This document shows positions 23,905 to 36,231 of a stretch of 64,000 bases of DNA, one piece after another. The stretch comes from Tieghemostelium lacteum (lineage: Eukaryota > Evosea > Eumycetozoa > Dictyosteliales > Raperosteliaceae): the NCBI GenBank assembly GCA_001606155.1, contig LODT01000021.1, positions 1 to 64,000 on the forward strand, given 5' to 3'. The first letter of the stretch is position 1. The number at the start of each line of letters is the position of its first letter. The translations under genes and the position numbers were made by a program. Under the pieces are notes generated by a model. That model saw only the letters and a list, made by a program, of their open reading frames with translations. It made no database searches and was not told the DNA's origin.

Positions 23905-24264
23905 AAATTCCCCATAAACGACAATTTTTCGTTTTTTCATTCTCTTTTTAATTGCAATTGTTTTTAAAAGTATTTAGCATTTTTATGAAAATTACTTTAT
24001 GATGACTCAAACGTGTTTCACCTGATATACATCATGATTATAAAAAGGTGGATTTTCATCCTGTCTGATAGTAAAATATTTTTTGCAAGTAAAAAAAAAA
24101 TTGGTTATGCGTCAGACCCGAAAGTTGAATAAGAGCGCTCTCATATTGTTTTTCAATTCGCATTTTGTCATCACCTAGCATAAGCTTAAAAACTAATGTT
24201 TTCATTATTTATTTATTTTAAAAAACCAATGAAAAAACGAAAAATTGTCGTTTATGGGGAATTT
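23905..24264. mobile_element. MITE-like element with perfect 37-bp terminal inverted repeats
   Basis: Bases 23905-23941 and 24228-24264 are exact reverse complements over 37 positions, with core CCCCATAAACGACAATTTTT. The 286 bp between contain no reading frame of note but are less AT-biased than usual spacer (for example GAGCGCTCTC and CAGACCCG). It lies between the 3' ends of two convergent genes. No clear target-site duplication is visible next to the repeats. A short non-autonomous DNA transposon is the simplest reading; a strong transcribed hairpin is the alternative. Confidence 0.75.
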
Positions 24265-24396
24265 GCTTCGAAATTGGAATGTTTTTGGGGCTTACAAACA
24301 AAATAAAATAAATAAAGTCAATAAGTAATATGTAATCTCTTTAAAGAAATTCTATTTATTTGAGGTGAAGGGAAATAATTGTTTTGTTATTTTGAT

Positions 24397-25727
24397 TTAC
24401 TTTCTGTTACAAACTCTTCTTACCGCATTTACAATATTGTGGGTTTGAATCATAGCAAGGTCCTCAAGATTTTTAGCGTATGGCATTGGTACATCAGCAC
24501 CACAAACTCTCTCAATTGGAGCATCCAAGTAGTCAAAGGCATTTTCAACCATTTGAGCAACAATTTCAGAACCAACACCATGTTGTGGCCAACCTTCTTC
24601 GACAGTAACCATCTTGTTGGTTTTCATAATGGATTTAACAAGAGTTTCGACATCTAGTGGACGAATAGATCTGAGATTAATAACTTCACATTTGATACCT
24701 TCTTGGGCCAAGAGTTGAGCAGCTTCCAAACAATTGTGAACAATACGCGAGAAACCAACAATGGTTACATCAGAACCTTCTCTTTCAACTTTAGCTTTAC
24801 CAATTGGCAAGAGGAAATCTTTATCTTGAGATTCTGGTGATAATGTGAATTTCATATTATATAATAATTCACTTTCCAAACAGACAACTGGATCCTCATC
24901 ACGAATTGCTGATTTTAATAATCCTCTGTGATCTTCAGCTGAGTATGGTGCAATTACTTTTAATCCTGGTACACTACCATACCAAGCAGCAAAACATTGT
25001 GAATGTTGTGCACCTACTGATGTAGGTGGTCCATTTGGTCCTCTCCAAACCATTGGAGTCTTAACTTGTCCACCTGACATATAATGAGTTTTAGCTGATG
25101 AATTGATAATGTGATCGATACCCTAAATTTAATATTCATTAATATATATATAAATGAATTAAACAACATCTTTGACGTAAAAAAAGATACGTACTTGCAT
25201 GGCAAAGTTCATTGTCATAAATTCAACAACTGGTTTTAGACCTGACATTGCTGCACCAACACCAATACCTGCAAATCCCATTTCTGTAATTGGTGTATCA
25301 ATAATTCTATCTCCTCCATATTTTTCAAAGAGTCCTTTAGTTACCTAAATGTTCATATGTTTTGATGTGTGAATATATTTCTCTATAAAAATATTTAAAT
25401 TAAAGTCTAAATTTTACTTTATATGCACCATGATATTGAGCAACTTCCTCACCCATAACAAAAACGCTTTTATCACGCTCTAATTCTTCATCCAAAGCAC
25501 TATTTAAAGCTTCACGACAAGTAACCTAGATATTTAATTAATTAAATTCTGTTAGAAATTTCATTCACACGAAAAATAATGTGTTGTTGTTGGTGGTGTG
25601 TTATTTTATTTGATAATATTACCTCTTTTGGTCCAGTACTATATGATCTGCTTAAAAATAATAAATTGGATGATTTATTGTTTATTAGAGTTGATTTTAC
25701 AACTTTCTTGACAATGGATGATAACAT
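24397..25727 (-). CDS. pdhB: Pyruvate dehydrogenase E1 component, beta subunit
   Basis: Four exons on the minus strand: 25727-25623, 25525-25418, 25344-25195 and 25122-24397, all phase 0, giving 362 residues. The splices reproduce the family sequence without a gap ([58 protein letters not shown]). The N-terminus [15 protein letters not shown] with no acidic residue before the SYSTG segment is a mitochondrial presequence. The C-terminal half (SFAAW-like [28 protein letters not shown]) is the transketolase C-terminal domain. With E1 alpha it decarboxylates pyruvate using thiamine diphosphate and passes acetyl to lipoyl-E2 in the mitochondrial matrix. Length matches the family. Confidence 0.97.
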
Positions 25728-26029
25728 GTCTTATTGAAGAGAGATAAAAAAAATTAATAAAAAAAAAAAAAAAAAAAAGTATTGATATTTGTTGTGGTTT
25801 TCAAATCATGTTTTGAAAATTCAAGTCTGTAGAACTATAGCAATCTATTTGTTTTTTCATTTTAACATTAAACTAGAATTTAAAGTCAATAATTTTAAAA
25901 TATTTTAAAGTGTTTAGCAACACAACTATTCGGGCATTCGGTGAGAAAAGATACTAATTTATATTACATCAATTAAAAAAAATTTTTAAATTTTTCATTC
26001 ATTCAGACAACCAACCAGATGAAAGCTAG
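25728..26029. other. Divergent promoter region
   Basis: The 302 bp between pdhB (minus) and the LisH gene (plus) include a run of 18 A around 25761-25778. This must hold both promoters; no other element was recognised. Confidence 0.5.
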
Positions 26030-26738
26030 ATGGAAGACAATAATTTAATAAAAGTTAGCGAGATTTGCTACTTGATATTAGGATTCTTAAAAGATGAAAA
26101 ATTCATTGAAACCTATGAGATTTTTCAAAAGGAAACATCAATTCTATTAAAGAATCTTAATAAAAGCAACAGTAGACAAACAAAATCTCTCTCTTTTATC
26201 TTGAATGAATATATTCTTTTAAAGGAACAAAAAAAGAAAAAGGATAGATTTAGTAATTCAGTTTCAACTGCTCACAAAATTCTACAGAATGATGCATACT
26301 TTGATAGGATAAAGACAACATTGTCATCAATGTATGAACTATTAAATGATTACTCAACCTTTAAAAATGATATTTCCTCTCAGACTAGTAAACAACTAAA
26401 AAGGAAATTAACTGATCCCACTATTAATTCTACTGCTACTACAAATAGTAATAAAATTGTAAATAATAATGTAAATAATAGTCTTAATAAACCAACATCA
26501 CAACAGCAACAACAACAACAACAACAACAACAGCACAATGAAGATATATTGGATAATGGAAATGCAGAAAATGACAATGGTCCACAAATACCTCAGCAAG
26601 GTATCAGAAAACCTGTACCCAATAATATTATCACGTCATCAGGTGTTATATCAAATAGTAAAATATTTGCACCAGTAACTGAAACTATCACTTCTCCTGT
26701 TAAAAAATTTAAATCTAATGACAACAACACTGCATCTA

Positions 26739-26771
<33 letters not shown>

Positions 26772-27185
26772 CTAGCAATAGAAGAAAGAATATGACACCA
26801 AAGAAGTTATCTATATCACCTGGAACTAGTGATCAACAAATCAATTCTAAAATTCACTCTAACATTAATAACAATAATAATAATAATAATAGCAATAGTG
26901 TTAACACAACAATTGATAATAATAGTACCAATATGTCAATACCAATTAATTTTGATGTTGATTTTGGTAAATCATTTGAAGAGTTATTAAATAACCCACA
27001 GATACATGAAAAGATTGCTGAACACATAAACCACCATTTACTTAGTGGAGTAAACGTTCAAAATCATCCAGTTTGGGATGATAACCAGCAATCTCAGAAC
27101 CATTTGGATTTATTACATAGGACGTCGATTAATAATAATAATAATAATAATAATAATTATAATAATAATAATAATAATCACCACG

Positions 27186-27247
<62 letters not shown>

Positions 27248-27946
27248 CCCCAGCATCAACAATATTTATACTCTGATGAAACATTTTCATCTACACCTCA
27301 ACAACAGCAACAAATTGAACAACAGCAGCAAGCAATCCATCAAGATCCAACTGTATTGGAAAATATCTTAACTTCTATGGAATCTGATCCTGATATTGGT
27401 GGATTATTATTAAAAGATTATGGTATGAGTGTAACATCAAACAATGACTATTTACATCCCAATTCTCTTTTTAATCTTAATGATAACGATCATGGTGATC
27501 ATATGCTATTAGATAATCAAGTAATGAATAATTACCATTTTAATAGCATAAATAATAACAATATTTTACAAAATGATAATCTAATTTTGACTCCTGGTAG
27601 CACTAGAAGAACATTTAGATCTTTCCAACATGTAAATTCCCAAAGAACTCCTAGGAGAATTAAATTTACTTCACAATCTAATTCTGAAATTTCACCCAAC
27701 AAAAATATTCACCACACACTAACCAACAACAACAATAATAATAATAACAATAGTAGCACCACCATCACCACTGCCTCAATTTCTGAAATTTCTACTACAA
27801 TGATTAATACAAATAATAATAATAATAATAATAATAATAGCAGCAATAATAATACTACTAGTATTACTAATGGTGAAGTCCCTCAGACCATATTACCAGA
27901 AGATGTCGATCAATTTTTATCAACTTTAAAATATGATGATAATTAG
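26030..27946 (+). CDS. LisH-domain protein, possibly NPAT-like
   Basis: A single 638-residue frame. Residues about 7-39 (VSEICYLILGFLKDEKFIET) form a LisH motif, and the region right after it, SLSFILNEYILLKEQ, resembles the part following LisH in animal NPAT (there ILNEYVAMK). The rest is low complexity: poly-Gln at three places, poly-Asn, poly-Thr, and short basic/Ser-Pro patches (MTPKKLSISPGT; STRRTFRSFQHV; RTPRRIKF) that look like nuclear-localisation or CDK sites. A more ordered acidic C-terminal segment (ETFSSTPQ..., LPEDVDQFLSTLKYDDN) ends the protein. NPAT controls histone gene transcription in animals; the link here rests on a short stretch and is a hypothesis. Confidence 0.65.
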
Positions 27947-28254
27947 TGGGTTGTAATAAAATACATTTCTAGAAATTCAATTTTTAAAAAATTTTTGTTT
28001 TTTTTTTTTTAAAATTTTGGTTTTATTTATTTATTTTTAGATAAATTGCAATCAATCAAACATAGCTCAATTGACTGAATCCATTTTAGTGACTAAGAAA
28101 TAGAGTTAGAATTGATTTGCATTTATTTTTTTCAAAAATTTTTTTTTTTTCAATTGTAATCAGAAGTTAACATCAGGACAATATTTAGAGAAATCAACAA
28201 TAACAACAAGTACACAATAATCACATTAAAAAAAACACCAATAGGGTAGTAATA
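27947..28254. other. Intergenic, nothing identified
   Basis: The 308 bp between the LisH gene and the Spalten gene have several poly-T runs, as usual near dictyostelid 3' ends and promoters. Confidence 0.5.
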
Positions 28255-30964
28255 ATGAAAGGGTTTCTAAATGTGTTGAGTAAAAAAGATAAAAAAAGCA
28301 GTATAAAATTAGAGGAGACCAATAGTAATAATAATAATAAAAAGTCATATGATTACTGTGTGAATGCATTAGTATTGGGTTTAGTTCAAAGTGGGAAAAC
28401 AACACTACAGAGACAATTGGAAATTCTATATGGTTTGGAAACTATTGACAAGAAATTTTGTCAAAAGACAATATATGGTAATACATTGTCTACACTGATA
28501 ATGTTAATAGAGGGTACAGAGGCTCTAAATATAAATTTAGATCCATACAATGTAGAAAGGGTTGACAGAGTAAAATCATGTCCAATAGAATTGGCAAAAG
28601 ATAGATTACCAAGGTTTCCTCTAAAACTTTCATACGATTGTAAATGTCTATGGGAAGATTCTTCAATACAGATGGTTTATAATCATTCTAAATTTTGTTC
28701 ACAATTTCGTATACCTGGTAGATCAAAATAGTAGGTATTCCCTTCCATTATTATTATTATTATTATATTAATTTATTACAATAGAATTATTACTAATACT
28801 CATACTCAAATAATTATTGACAGTTATATGGATAATATGTTTAGAGTATTCTCACCAGAATTTATACCAAATGAATTGGATATTTTGTCTTTGTATGCCC
28901 CTGGTGAAAAATCTTCTATATCCTCGGTATTACACAGAAGACTAAAGATGGAAATGATAAGTTGTCCTGGTACTGAATCAACTCCAAAAGATTGGATAAA
29001 TCTTTATAATTTATATCGTCCTCACTATCTATTTTATGTTGTATCACTTAAAGAGTATGTATTTTTTTAATAATTATTTTATAACACACACATTTCCACC
29101 CACCCATTTTTTAATCTAACACACAACACAAATATATTAACTAAATGTTATGATATTTAGCTATATAATTGATAATATTAATTTATGTACAAGTGAATTA
29201 GTTGGTGAGTTACCAGCATCATCCAGAGAAACATGTTCGCATCACCAACACAAGAATCAATTATTAGAGTCATTAAAAACCTTTGAAACTCTAGTAAATA
29301 GTGAACTATTTGAGAAGTCCTATTCAGTCATACTCATTTTTAACATTAATGAGATTTTCTATGAAAGTGTAAAATTATTTGATTTTAAACATACATTCCC
29401 AGATTATGATGGTGCAGATGATCCTGATAAAGCAATTACATATATAACTAATAAATTTACAAAATATGTATGTATACACACTAACACTTATAAATTTATA
29501 AATTCTAAATACTAATACAGTTTATAAAGCTGATAGAGAAGAATAAACCATATCAGGCATTAAATATCAACTTATTACAAAAAAGTAATATTAAAGATGC
29601 ATATGAAGAGATTTTAGATTTTTTAATACCAGATGCTGAAAAGAGAAATTTAATTTATGATATAACATCACCTACTGCTATTGATGCTCAGCATCAACAG
29701 CATCAACAACAACAACAGAGTAATGGTAGTGGTCCAAATACTCCACAAATGAATAGTGTTACATCTACATTATCTCATAGTGGTAGTTCAATAAGTAGTA
29801 GTAGGGATAGTACAACTAGTAACAGTAGCAGTAAACATCGTAAACGTAACAATAGTGATTCTAGTAATCATCCATCATCCGTATTACCTAGTGCTGTATC
29901 AACAATTGGTACTGGACCACCATCAAATCATATGAATATGATTCAATCATTAAATATTGATACTCATATTGAATTAAAAGAAACAACAACAACAACAACA
30001 ACAACCTCAACAACAACATCAAATAATAGTAGTAGTAATAGTAATAGTAGTAGTAATAATGTAAAATCACCAAGTAAAGTAAAAGATAAAAAAGCTATAA
30101 ATTTACCAAAACAACAAAAAAGAAAAAGGAAAAGGATTGGCAAGTGTTAGTTCTGGATTTCACAGTATGCAAGGTCGTAGAAAAAATATGGAAGATACGC
30201 ATGCAATTTATGATGATCTATTAGAGACATTAAATTATCAAGGTCGTGAAGAGATTGGACAATGTAGTTACTATGCTGTATATGATGGTCATGGTGGTAC
30301 TGAGACTAGTAAAGCTTTAGAACCTATTGTTCACAAATGTATTGTAGAATCGCCATCATTTAAGAGTGGTCAATATGAACAATCATTACGTGAAGGATTT
30401 GAACAAGCAGATAAAATGGTTATACCCATTTGTGGTAAATCAGGCTCAACCGGTGTCAGTTGTATGTTAGTTGGTAACCAATTATATTGTGCTAATATTG
30501 GTGATAGTGAAGCTGTTCTTGCTAGAAATACTATAAGTAGTTCTGGAAAACCACCAGTCTATGAAAGTCATTTACTTACCTATAAACACTTGGCTAATGA
30601 TGATAAAGAGAAACAACGTATCACCGAATTGGGTGGTATGATTATCTTTGGTAGACTATTTGGAAGTTTGGCTGTCAGTCGTTCTTTTGGTGATCGTGAG
30701 TACAAGGAAGGTGAGAAAAAGTTTGTGACTTGTGAACCCTTTCAACAAACTATTGAATTGACTCCAAAAGATCACTTTTTAATTTTGGCTTGTGATGGTC
30801 TATGGGATCAGGTCTCCTATGATGAAGCTGTTCAAATGGTTGCAAAACTACTAAAACTTGGTAAATCTCCTCAAGAAATTTCTCAAGCTTTGGCTCAAGA
30901 TTCTTGGGAAAAAGGTTCTGTTGATAATATCACTGTTTTAGTTATTGTATTAAATTGGAAATAA
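28255..30964 (+). CDS. spnA: Spalten homologue: Galpha-like domain fused to PP2C phosphatase
   Basis: Exons 28255-28730, 28824-29054, 29161-29467 and 29521-30964 join in phases 2, 2 and 0. One A fewer in the six-A run near 30116-30121 links the two halves into 818 residues. The N-terminal half is Galpha-like: P-loop GLVQSGKTT, LSYDCKCLWEDSSIQ, FYVVSLKDY. Its other GTP-binding motifs are degenerate, with CPGTE where DVGGQ is expected and NINE where NKxD is expected. After a Ser/Thr/Asn-rich linker comes a full PP2C domain with RKNMEDTH, YDGHGG, GDSEAV, CDGLWDQ and DNITVLV, so the metal-binding Asp residues are present. The same domain order defines Dictyostelium Spalten, needed for cell-type differentiation. 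A 49-bp intron at 30074-30122 could also restore the frame but is short and has a purine-rich 3' end. Confidence 0.9.
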
Positions 30965-31796
30965 TCACATTTAAATATATTGTAGATTTTATTTTCTCTC
31001 TCTTTCTATCTTTTTCCTCAAACTCATTCTAAAATATTTAACATTCTAAAATTTAAAATAAAAAAAAATATTATTTATAAACTAGGACACTGATTTGTTT
31101 TTTCATGAAACTCATGTATGAAAATTGATTGTTAGATTTCTCTTGTTATTTGAAAAATTTCATTTTGAATTCATTTGAAAATTTTTTTTTTTTTGAATAA
31201 TTATTACTATATTAATATTTTTCAAAGACTATGAAAGCTACAGTCAAACCAGATTGAAAACTCAAAATCAATGAAAGAAACTTTTTTTTTTTTTTTCTTT
31301 GTTCTCTCTTTTAATTTTTTTTATTATTTTTCCAAATATATATTTTTTAGATAGGGGTATAAGTGTGTTTAAACAAAATACACAAATATAAAAATTATTT
31401 TTCATTTTAAAATTGGTATTTCGACAGAAATTTAAATTATTATTAATTGTTTATTGTATGTTTCTATGCGTATGAATGGATTATACCAGTTTTGTCATTA
31501 GATTTTTTTTTTTTATTTATTGACATACAATTCCATCACATTAATTTATTTTTGACAATTCCCAACAACAATCATATTGGTCCTCAAACAATTTATTTTT
31601 ATTTTTTTTCTCCATTTAATCTCCCCTATTTTTATAATTTCCTACATTGCAATTTTATTTAAAACTCATATACTTACTTCAAATTTTAATCACAGTGAAT
31701 AAAAACATAGTAATAGAGATAGATAAGAAAAACAATTATATTAAAATAACATCAAACATAGATATTTTTGTTTTTACAAAAAATTTTCACAGAAAA
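30965..31796. other. Intergenic, nothing identified
   Basis: The 832 bp between the Spalten homologue and the AGC kinase are poly-T and A/T spacer. A 71-codon frame at 31447-31662 is Phe/Ile/His-rich noise. The open frame upstream of the kinase from 31647 begins with TTG and was not used. Confidence 0.5.
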
Positions 31797-32297
31797 ATGA
31801 AATCAATTTTAATAAAAAAACACAATAGCTCTCCTTCTAAGGATTCTCAAAATAATATTAAATTACCCATAATCAATGAAAATGGAAATATTATAATACC
31901 TTCACAAAGCAGTATTAGTAGTGACATTGATGTAGAGGATATTCATAGAAGTATCTCACCAGTACATTCCTTTTTGAAAAATATATCAGGTGGAAATAGT
32001 AATGCTACATTGGATGAATACAATACCATAGTATTGGAGTCTAAAAAGAGACCCAGAAAGGGTAGTTTACCTCTACCCTCTTTATTTGCTGACCCTAAAG
32101 ATAGAATTAATATGAATAGTGTTAGACGTAACAGAGTTCTAGACGACAATGATGCCTCCATTGAATCCACCTTAAATAATAATAATAATTCACAATCACC
32201 ACAAATATTAAACAAAAGAAAACTAAAAAAGAATTGGGAAACTTTAAATATTTCACCTGATATGCTAAATAGTAACTCAAATGTACAATATAGTCAA

Positions 32298-32340
<43 letters not shown>

Positions 32341-35300
32341 GTAATAATAATATAATGTATAATAGTATAACTCCAAGAAGAAATAGTCATAATAATAGTT
32401 TAGAATTAAGTCTTTATAAATTTAAAGAGGATTCTAATGGGAGATTACAACTTTTTATTATCGATATGAAAAGATGTATAAATACACAAAGATCACTTAT
32501 TGAAAATATATCAAATAATTATAATTGTAACAACAACAATAATAATAATAATAATCAAGCTACAATATATAGAAATATTTCAATTTATAATCGATTATCT
32601 GAAATTGCTAAAATATTTCTAGATACTCAAGATCCAAATCATATACATTTTGAGAGTTATATACAAGAGTTATTACAACTACTTAGTGATCAAAGTCAAA
32701 CTAGAGTAGAAGGTCAACAAAGAGAAAAAATAATTAATTTATTAATTATTGTTTCAAAATTCTCTAGAGCTAAACAAATATTATCTTCAGTTGGTAGTAG
32801 TTCCGATTCATCATCCAATAGTAGTAATTCAACATCCCCCGCTCAAATTAACCAATCATCTGTGCCAACTATAAATTATAATGTTAGCTCAACTAATGAA
32901 ACAACGCAACCATTACCAGAGTCACCATTAATACTTGATAAAAATCCATTAATTTTTCAAAAGACACATTTTCGATCATTATCTTATTCACCAAAGATTT
33001 TAGAACAACAAAAACAAAAGGAAGAAAAAGCTCTGAAAAAGAAACAAACTCTCTTTAAATTAAATCGTTCAAATGAAGGAGTTAATGGTCTAAATAATAA
33101 TAATAATCATAATATAAATATATCAAAAATTGAAGAATCTACATTAAGTCCAACTAGTCCACATTCACCAAATCTCTCTAGAAATACACTAAATACTAGA
33201 CATTCACCAACACCAATTAAACCTCCATTAATAAGTAGAAGAACACCAAACGATAACGTATGTATAAAAATCAAAACATTAGAAATTTGATTGTAGTTGA
33301 TTCTAATTTCATTTTTTATTAAATCTATAGATTCTTTCGCCCCCTAATGGAAACAATATAAAAAAATTAGATTCAATCTCGCCACCCATATCAAAAGACC
33401 CAAAAACTGAGTCTTATGTAGATAACAAGAACAAAAAAATAACAACATCATCAGACATTTCACTGTTGAGTCCAATTGTAAAATTTGGAGTTGAACAATT
33501 GAATATTGACAGTAAATTTGAAGAGGAGCTTCTTAGTGAATCTGACAATGAGAACGAATTAGAGGAAGAAGAGGAGGAGGGCGAAGAAAAATCTACAACA
33601 CCAATCAAAAAGAAAATATCTTTTGAGGAGGTTTCTAATCAACCATATCAATCACCTGTATTTTTAAAAGACCCTAGATTGAGTGAATTGGTAAGTAATC
33701 AAAAAGATGTAAAAATCTTTAGTTTGTGATTGACAAAGATATTTTCATCAATTTCCTAGAAAAAAATCAAATCAATTATACTAACTCAAATTTTTTATTA
33801 ATTTAGAAATTCTCAACAAGTGATGGAAATTTAAAAAGAGTAGGTGTTTTATTTTCAATTTTAATCATCAATGACTAACTATTAATATTATTTATATAGC
33901 AACCATTAGTTAGATCAAAGAGTTTTGGACCAAACAAAGCAGCATTATCATTAAAGTCAGCTCCTTATAAAAAACTGGCTAGATCTTTTTCAGAGATACC
34001 TAATATTAAAGATTTAGAAAGTCTCACACAACAAGAACAACAACAACAAGAAGAAATGGCTATTTGTAGAATATGTGAAGATCAAATTCATTCATCACTC
34101 TTGGAAGAACACTCTAAAATATGTGCGCTGGCCAATCAAGAGGATATGAAAGCAATGAATGTAGAAGATCATCTTAGAGCCATAGCTAAAATTTTAATAA
34201 CTAGAAGTTCTGATGTATCTCCTGAAAAAAGAGTAAGCTTTATTAATATACCTCTTTTAAACAAATTATTCATTGGATATTAATTTTATTATTTTTTTAC
34301 AGAAATTATTATCAGAATTAAGAGAAATGGCACTCTATTCAGTTGAAAATGGTACCAAAGAATGCTTAAAAGTTATAAACCAATTGAATGATACCATTAA
34401 ACAATTTGATAGCAAAGATGAAAATAGAGATTTGGCAATTAAAGTTCAGATGCTAATCTCTGAGAAGATTAATGCCCTAAAGAGAGCTGAAGATGTCATC
34501 AATAGTTCACCTAGAATTTTTAGAACCAATTCACCAAGAATATTGAAATCACCAAAAGCACAAGATTTTGATTTACCTTTACCAGGTGGTAGATTGAGAT
34601 CTGATTCTGATCCTACTCAATGTACAATAGATTACAGCAATAGTAATTCTACTATTAGTGGCTCTTACCAAAATGGTAATGGTCGTATTAGAGGTATACC
34701 AACAATACAAGATTTTGAATTTATTAAACCCATTACTAAAGGTGGTTTTGGTAAAGTCTTCTTGGCTAAAAAGATTAGAACAGGTGATATCTATGCCATA
34801 AAGAGATTAAAGAAAATTGATATGATTAAAAAGAATCAAATTGATCATGTTAAAATTGAAAGAAATATATTGGCAATCACAAGTAATCCATTTGTAGTAA
34901 AAATGTACTATTCTTTCCAATCAAAAGAATATTACTATTTGGTTATGGAGTATTTACAAGGTGGTGACTGCTTTTCATTACTACAATCTCTTGGTGCTCT
35001 TGATGAAAAAATGGCACAAATGATTATTGCTGAAACTGTATTGGCTTTAGAATATCTACACAGTCATGGTATAATTCACAGAGATTTGAAACCAGATAAT
35101 CTACTTATTGATAAAAATGGTCATGTTAAACTTACTGATTTTGGTCTATCAAAAATTGGTTTGTTGGAAAAATCAACTGTAGGTGTACCAAGTAGTAACT
35201 ATTATTCACCATCCATGTCATCACAAAAAGCCAATTCAATGAAAAAAGATAGAAAACTTTTACCTCTATCTTTAACCAAAACTCTATTAGCCAGTTCATC

Positions 35301-36231
35301 TTCTTCACCATCAATTCCTTCTTTAAATTTACAACATTATAATAATAACAATATTCATCATCACAATCAACATTATCATGATAATAAGGAAAATTTATTA
35401 AATTATAATCCTTCTCCATTATTGGTTAATAACAACAACAATAATAATAATAATGTACCACAATCACCTATATTACCATCTTTATCAATAATGAAAGATG
35501 AAAAACAACCAAATATTTATAATCAAAAAGGATTAATTGATAAGAATACAGTAACTATCCCACAAACTGGTGCTTCAAGAAAGTTAAGTTGTGTTGGTAC
35601 ACCAGATTACTTGGCACCTGAAATTTTATTGGGAATTGAGCATGGTCCAAGTGCTGATTGGTTCTCACTCGGTGTTATATTATATGAATTCTTATGTGGT
35701 ACACCGCCATTCTCTGCCACAACTGTTCAAGAGACATTCCAAAATATTCTAAAGAGAAATATCAGTTGGCCTGATGATATTTCAATAAGTCCAGAGGCAA
35801 AGGATATCATTGATAAACTATTGTCATTGGATCCTAAATCTAGATTAGGTTATAATAGTGCTAAAGAAATTAAAGAACACCAATTTTTCCGTGGTATTAA
35901 TTGGTCAACTATTAGAACCCAAGAACCATTCTTTAAACCAAAGTTAGAATCATTACATGATACCTCTTATTTTGAGCCCAGAAAAGATTTTTATGATCTC
36001 AGAATATCACAAGACTCCTCACAAACAACATCACCACTTGACCCTAACCAATGTTTTAGTATTAATAATAGCAGTAATAATGCTGTGGATTCTCTAAGCT
36101 CTACATCATCTATCAACAAGCCATTTGATGATTTCTTATATGTCAATTTCCAAAGTCTACTAGAATTAAATCAAAATTATTTAGTTGAAACTGCAAATGG
36201 TTCCAAATTCAAAAGAAGACAATCTATATAA
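31797..36231 (+). CDS. Rim15/IREH1/MAST-type AGC kinase with C2H2 zinc finger
   Basis: Five exons: 31797-33257, 33331-33690, 33807-33839 (only 33 bp), 33900-34232 and 34303-36231, all phase 0, giving 1371 residues. The N-terminal 600 residues are Ser/Asn-rich with several SP and RSxS sites. Residues about 673-693, CRICEDQIHSSLLEEHSKIC, form the zinc finger found in plant IREH1 and fungal Rim15 kinases. The kinase domain starts near 868: KGGFGKVFLAK, YAIKRLKK, HRDLKPDNLL, DFGLSKIG. About 140 Asn/Ser-rich residues then separate DFG from CVGTPDYLAPE, the activation-loop insert typical of MAST/Rim15 kinases. The C-terminal extension has TSYFEPRKDF. Relatives link nutrient and cell-cycle signals through endosulfine/PP2A; that role here is inferred. 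ATG 31797 is the first in frame. Confidence 0.92.

Noticed and set aside
27180-27250. CAA/AAT arrays considered as a CRISPR-like or satellite array
   Set aside because: Pure trinucleotide repeats in the reading frame (poly-Gln, poly-Asn) without spacers; a eukaryotic genome.
30074-30122. 49-bp intron to explain the frame change in Spalten
   Set aside because: Phase fits, but it is shorter than the other introns in the window and lacks the T-rich 3' end; kept only as an alternative to a homopolymer slip.
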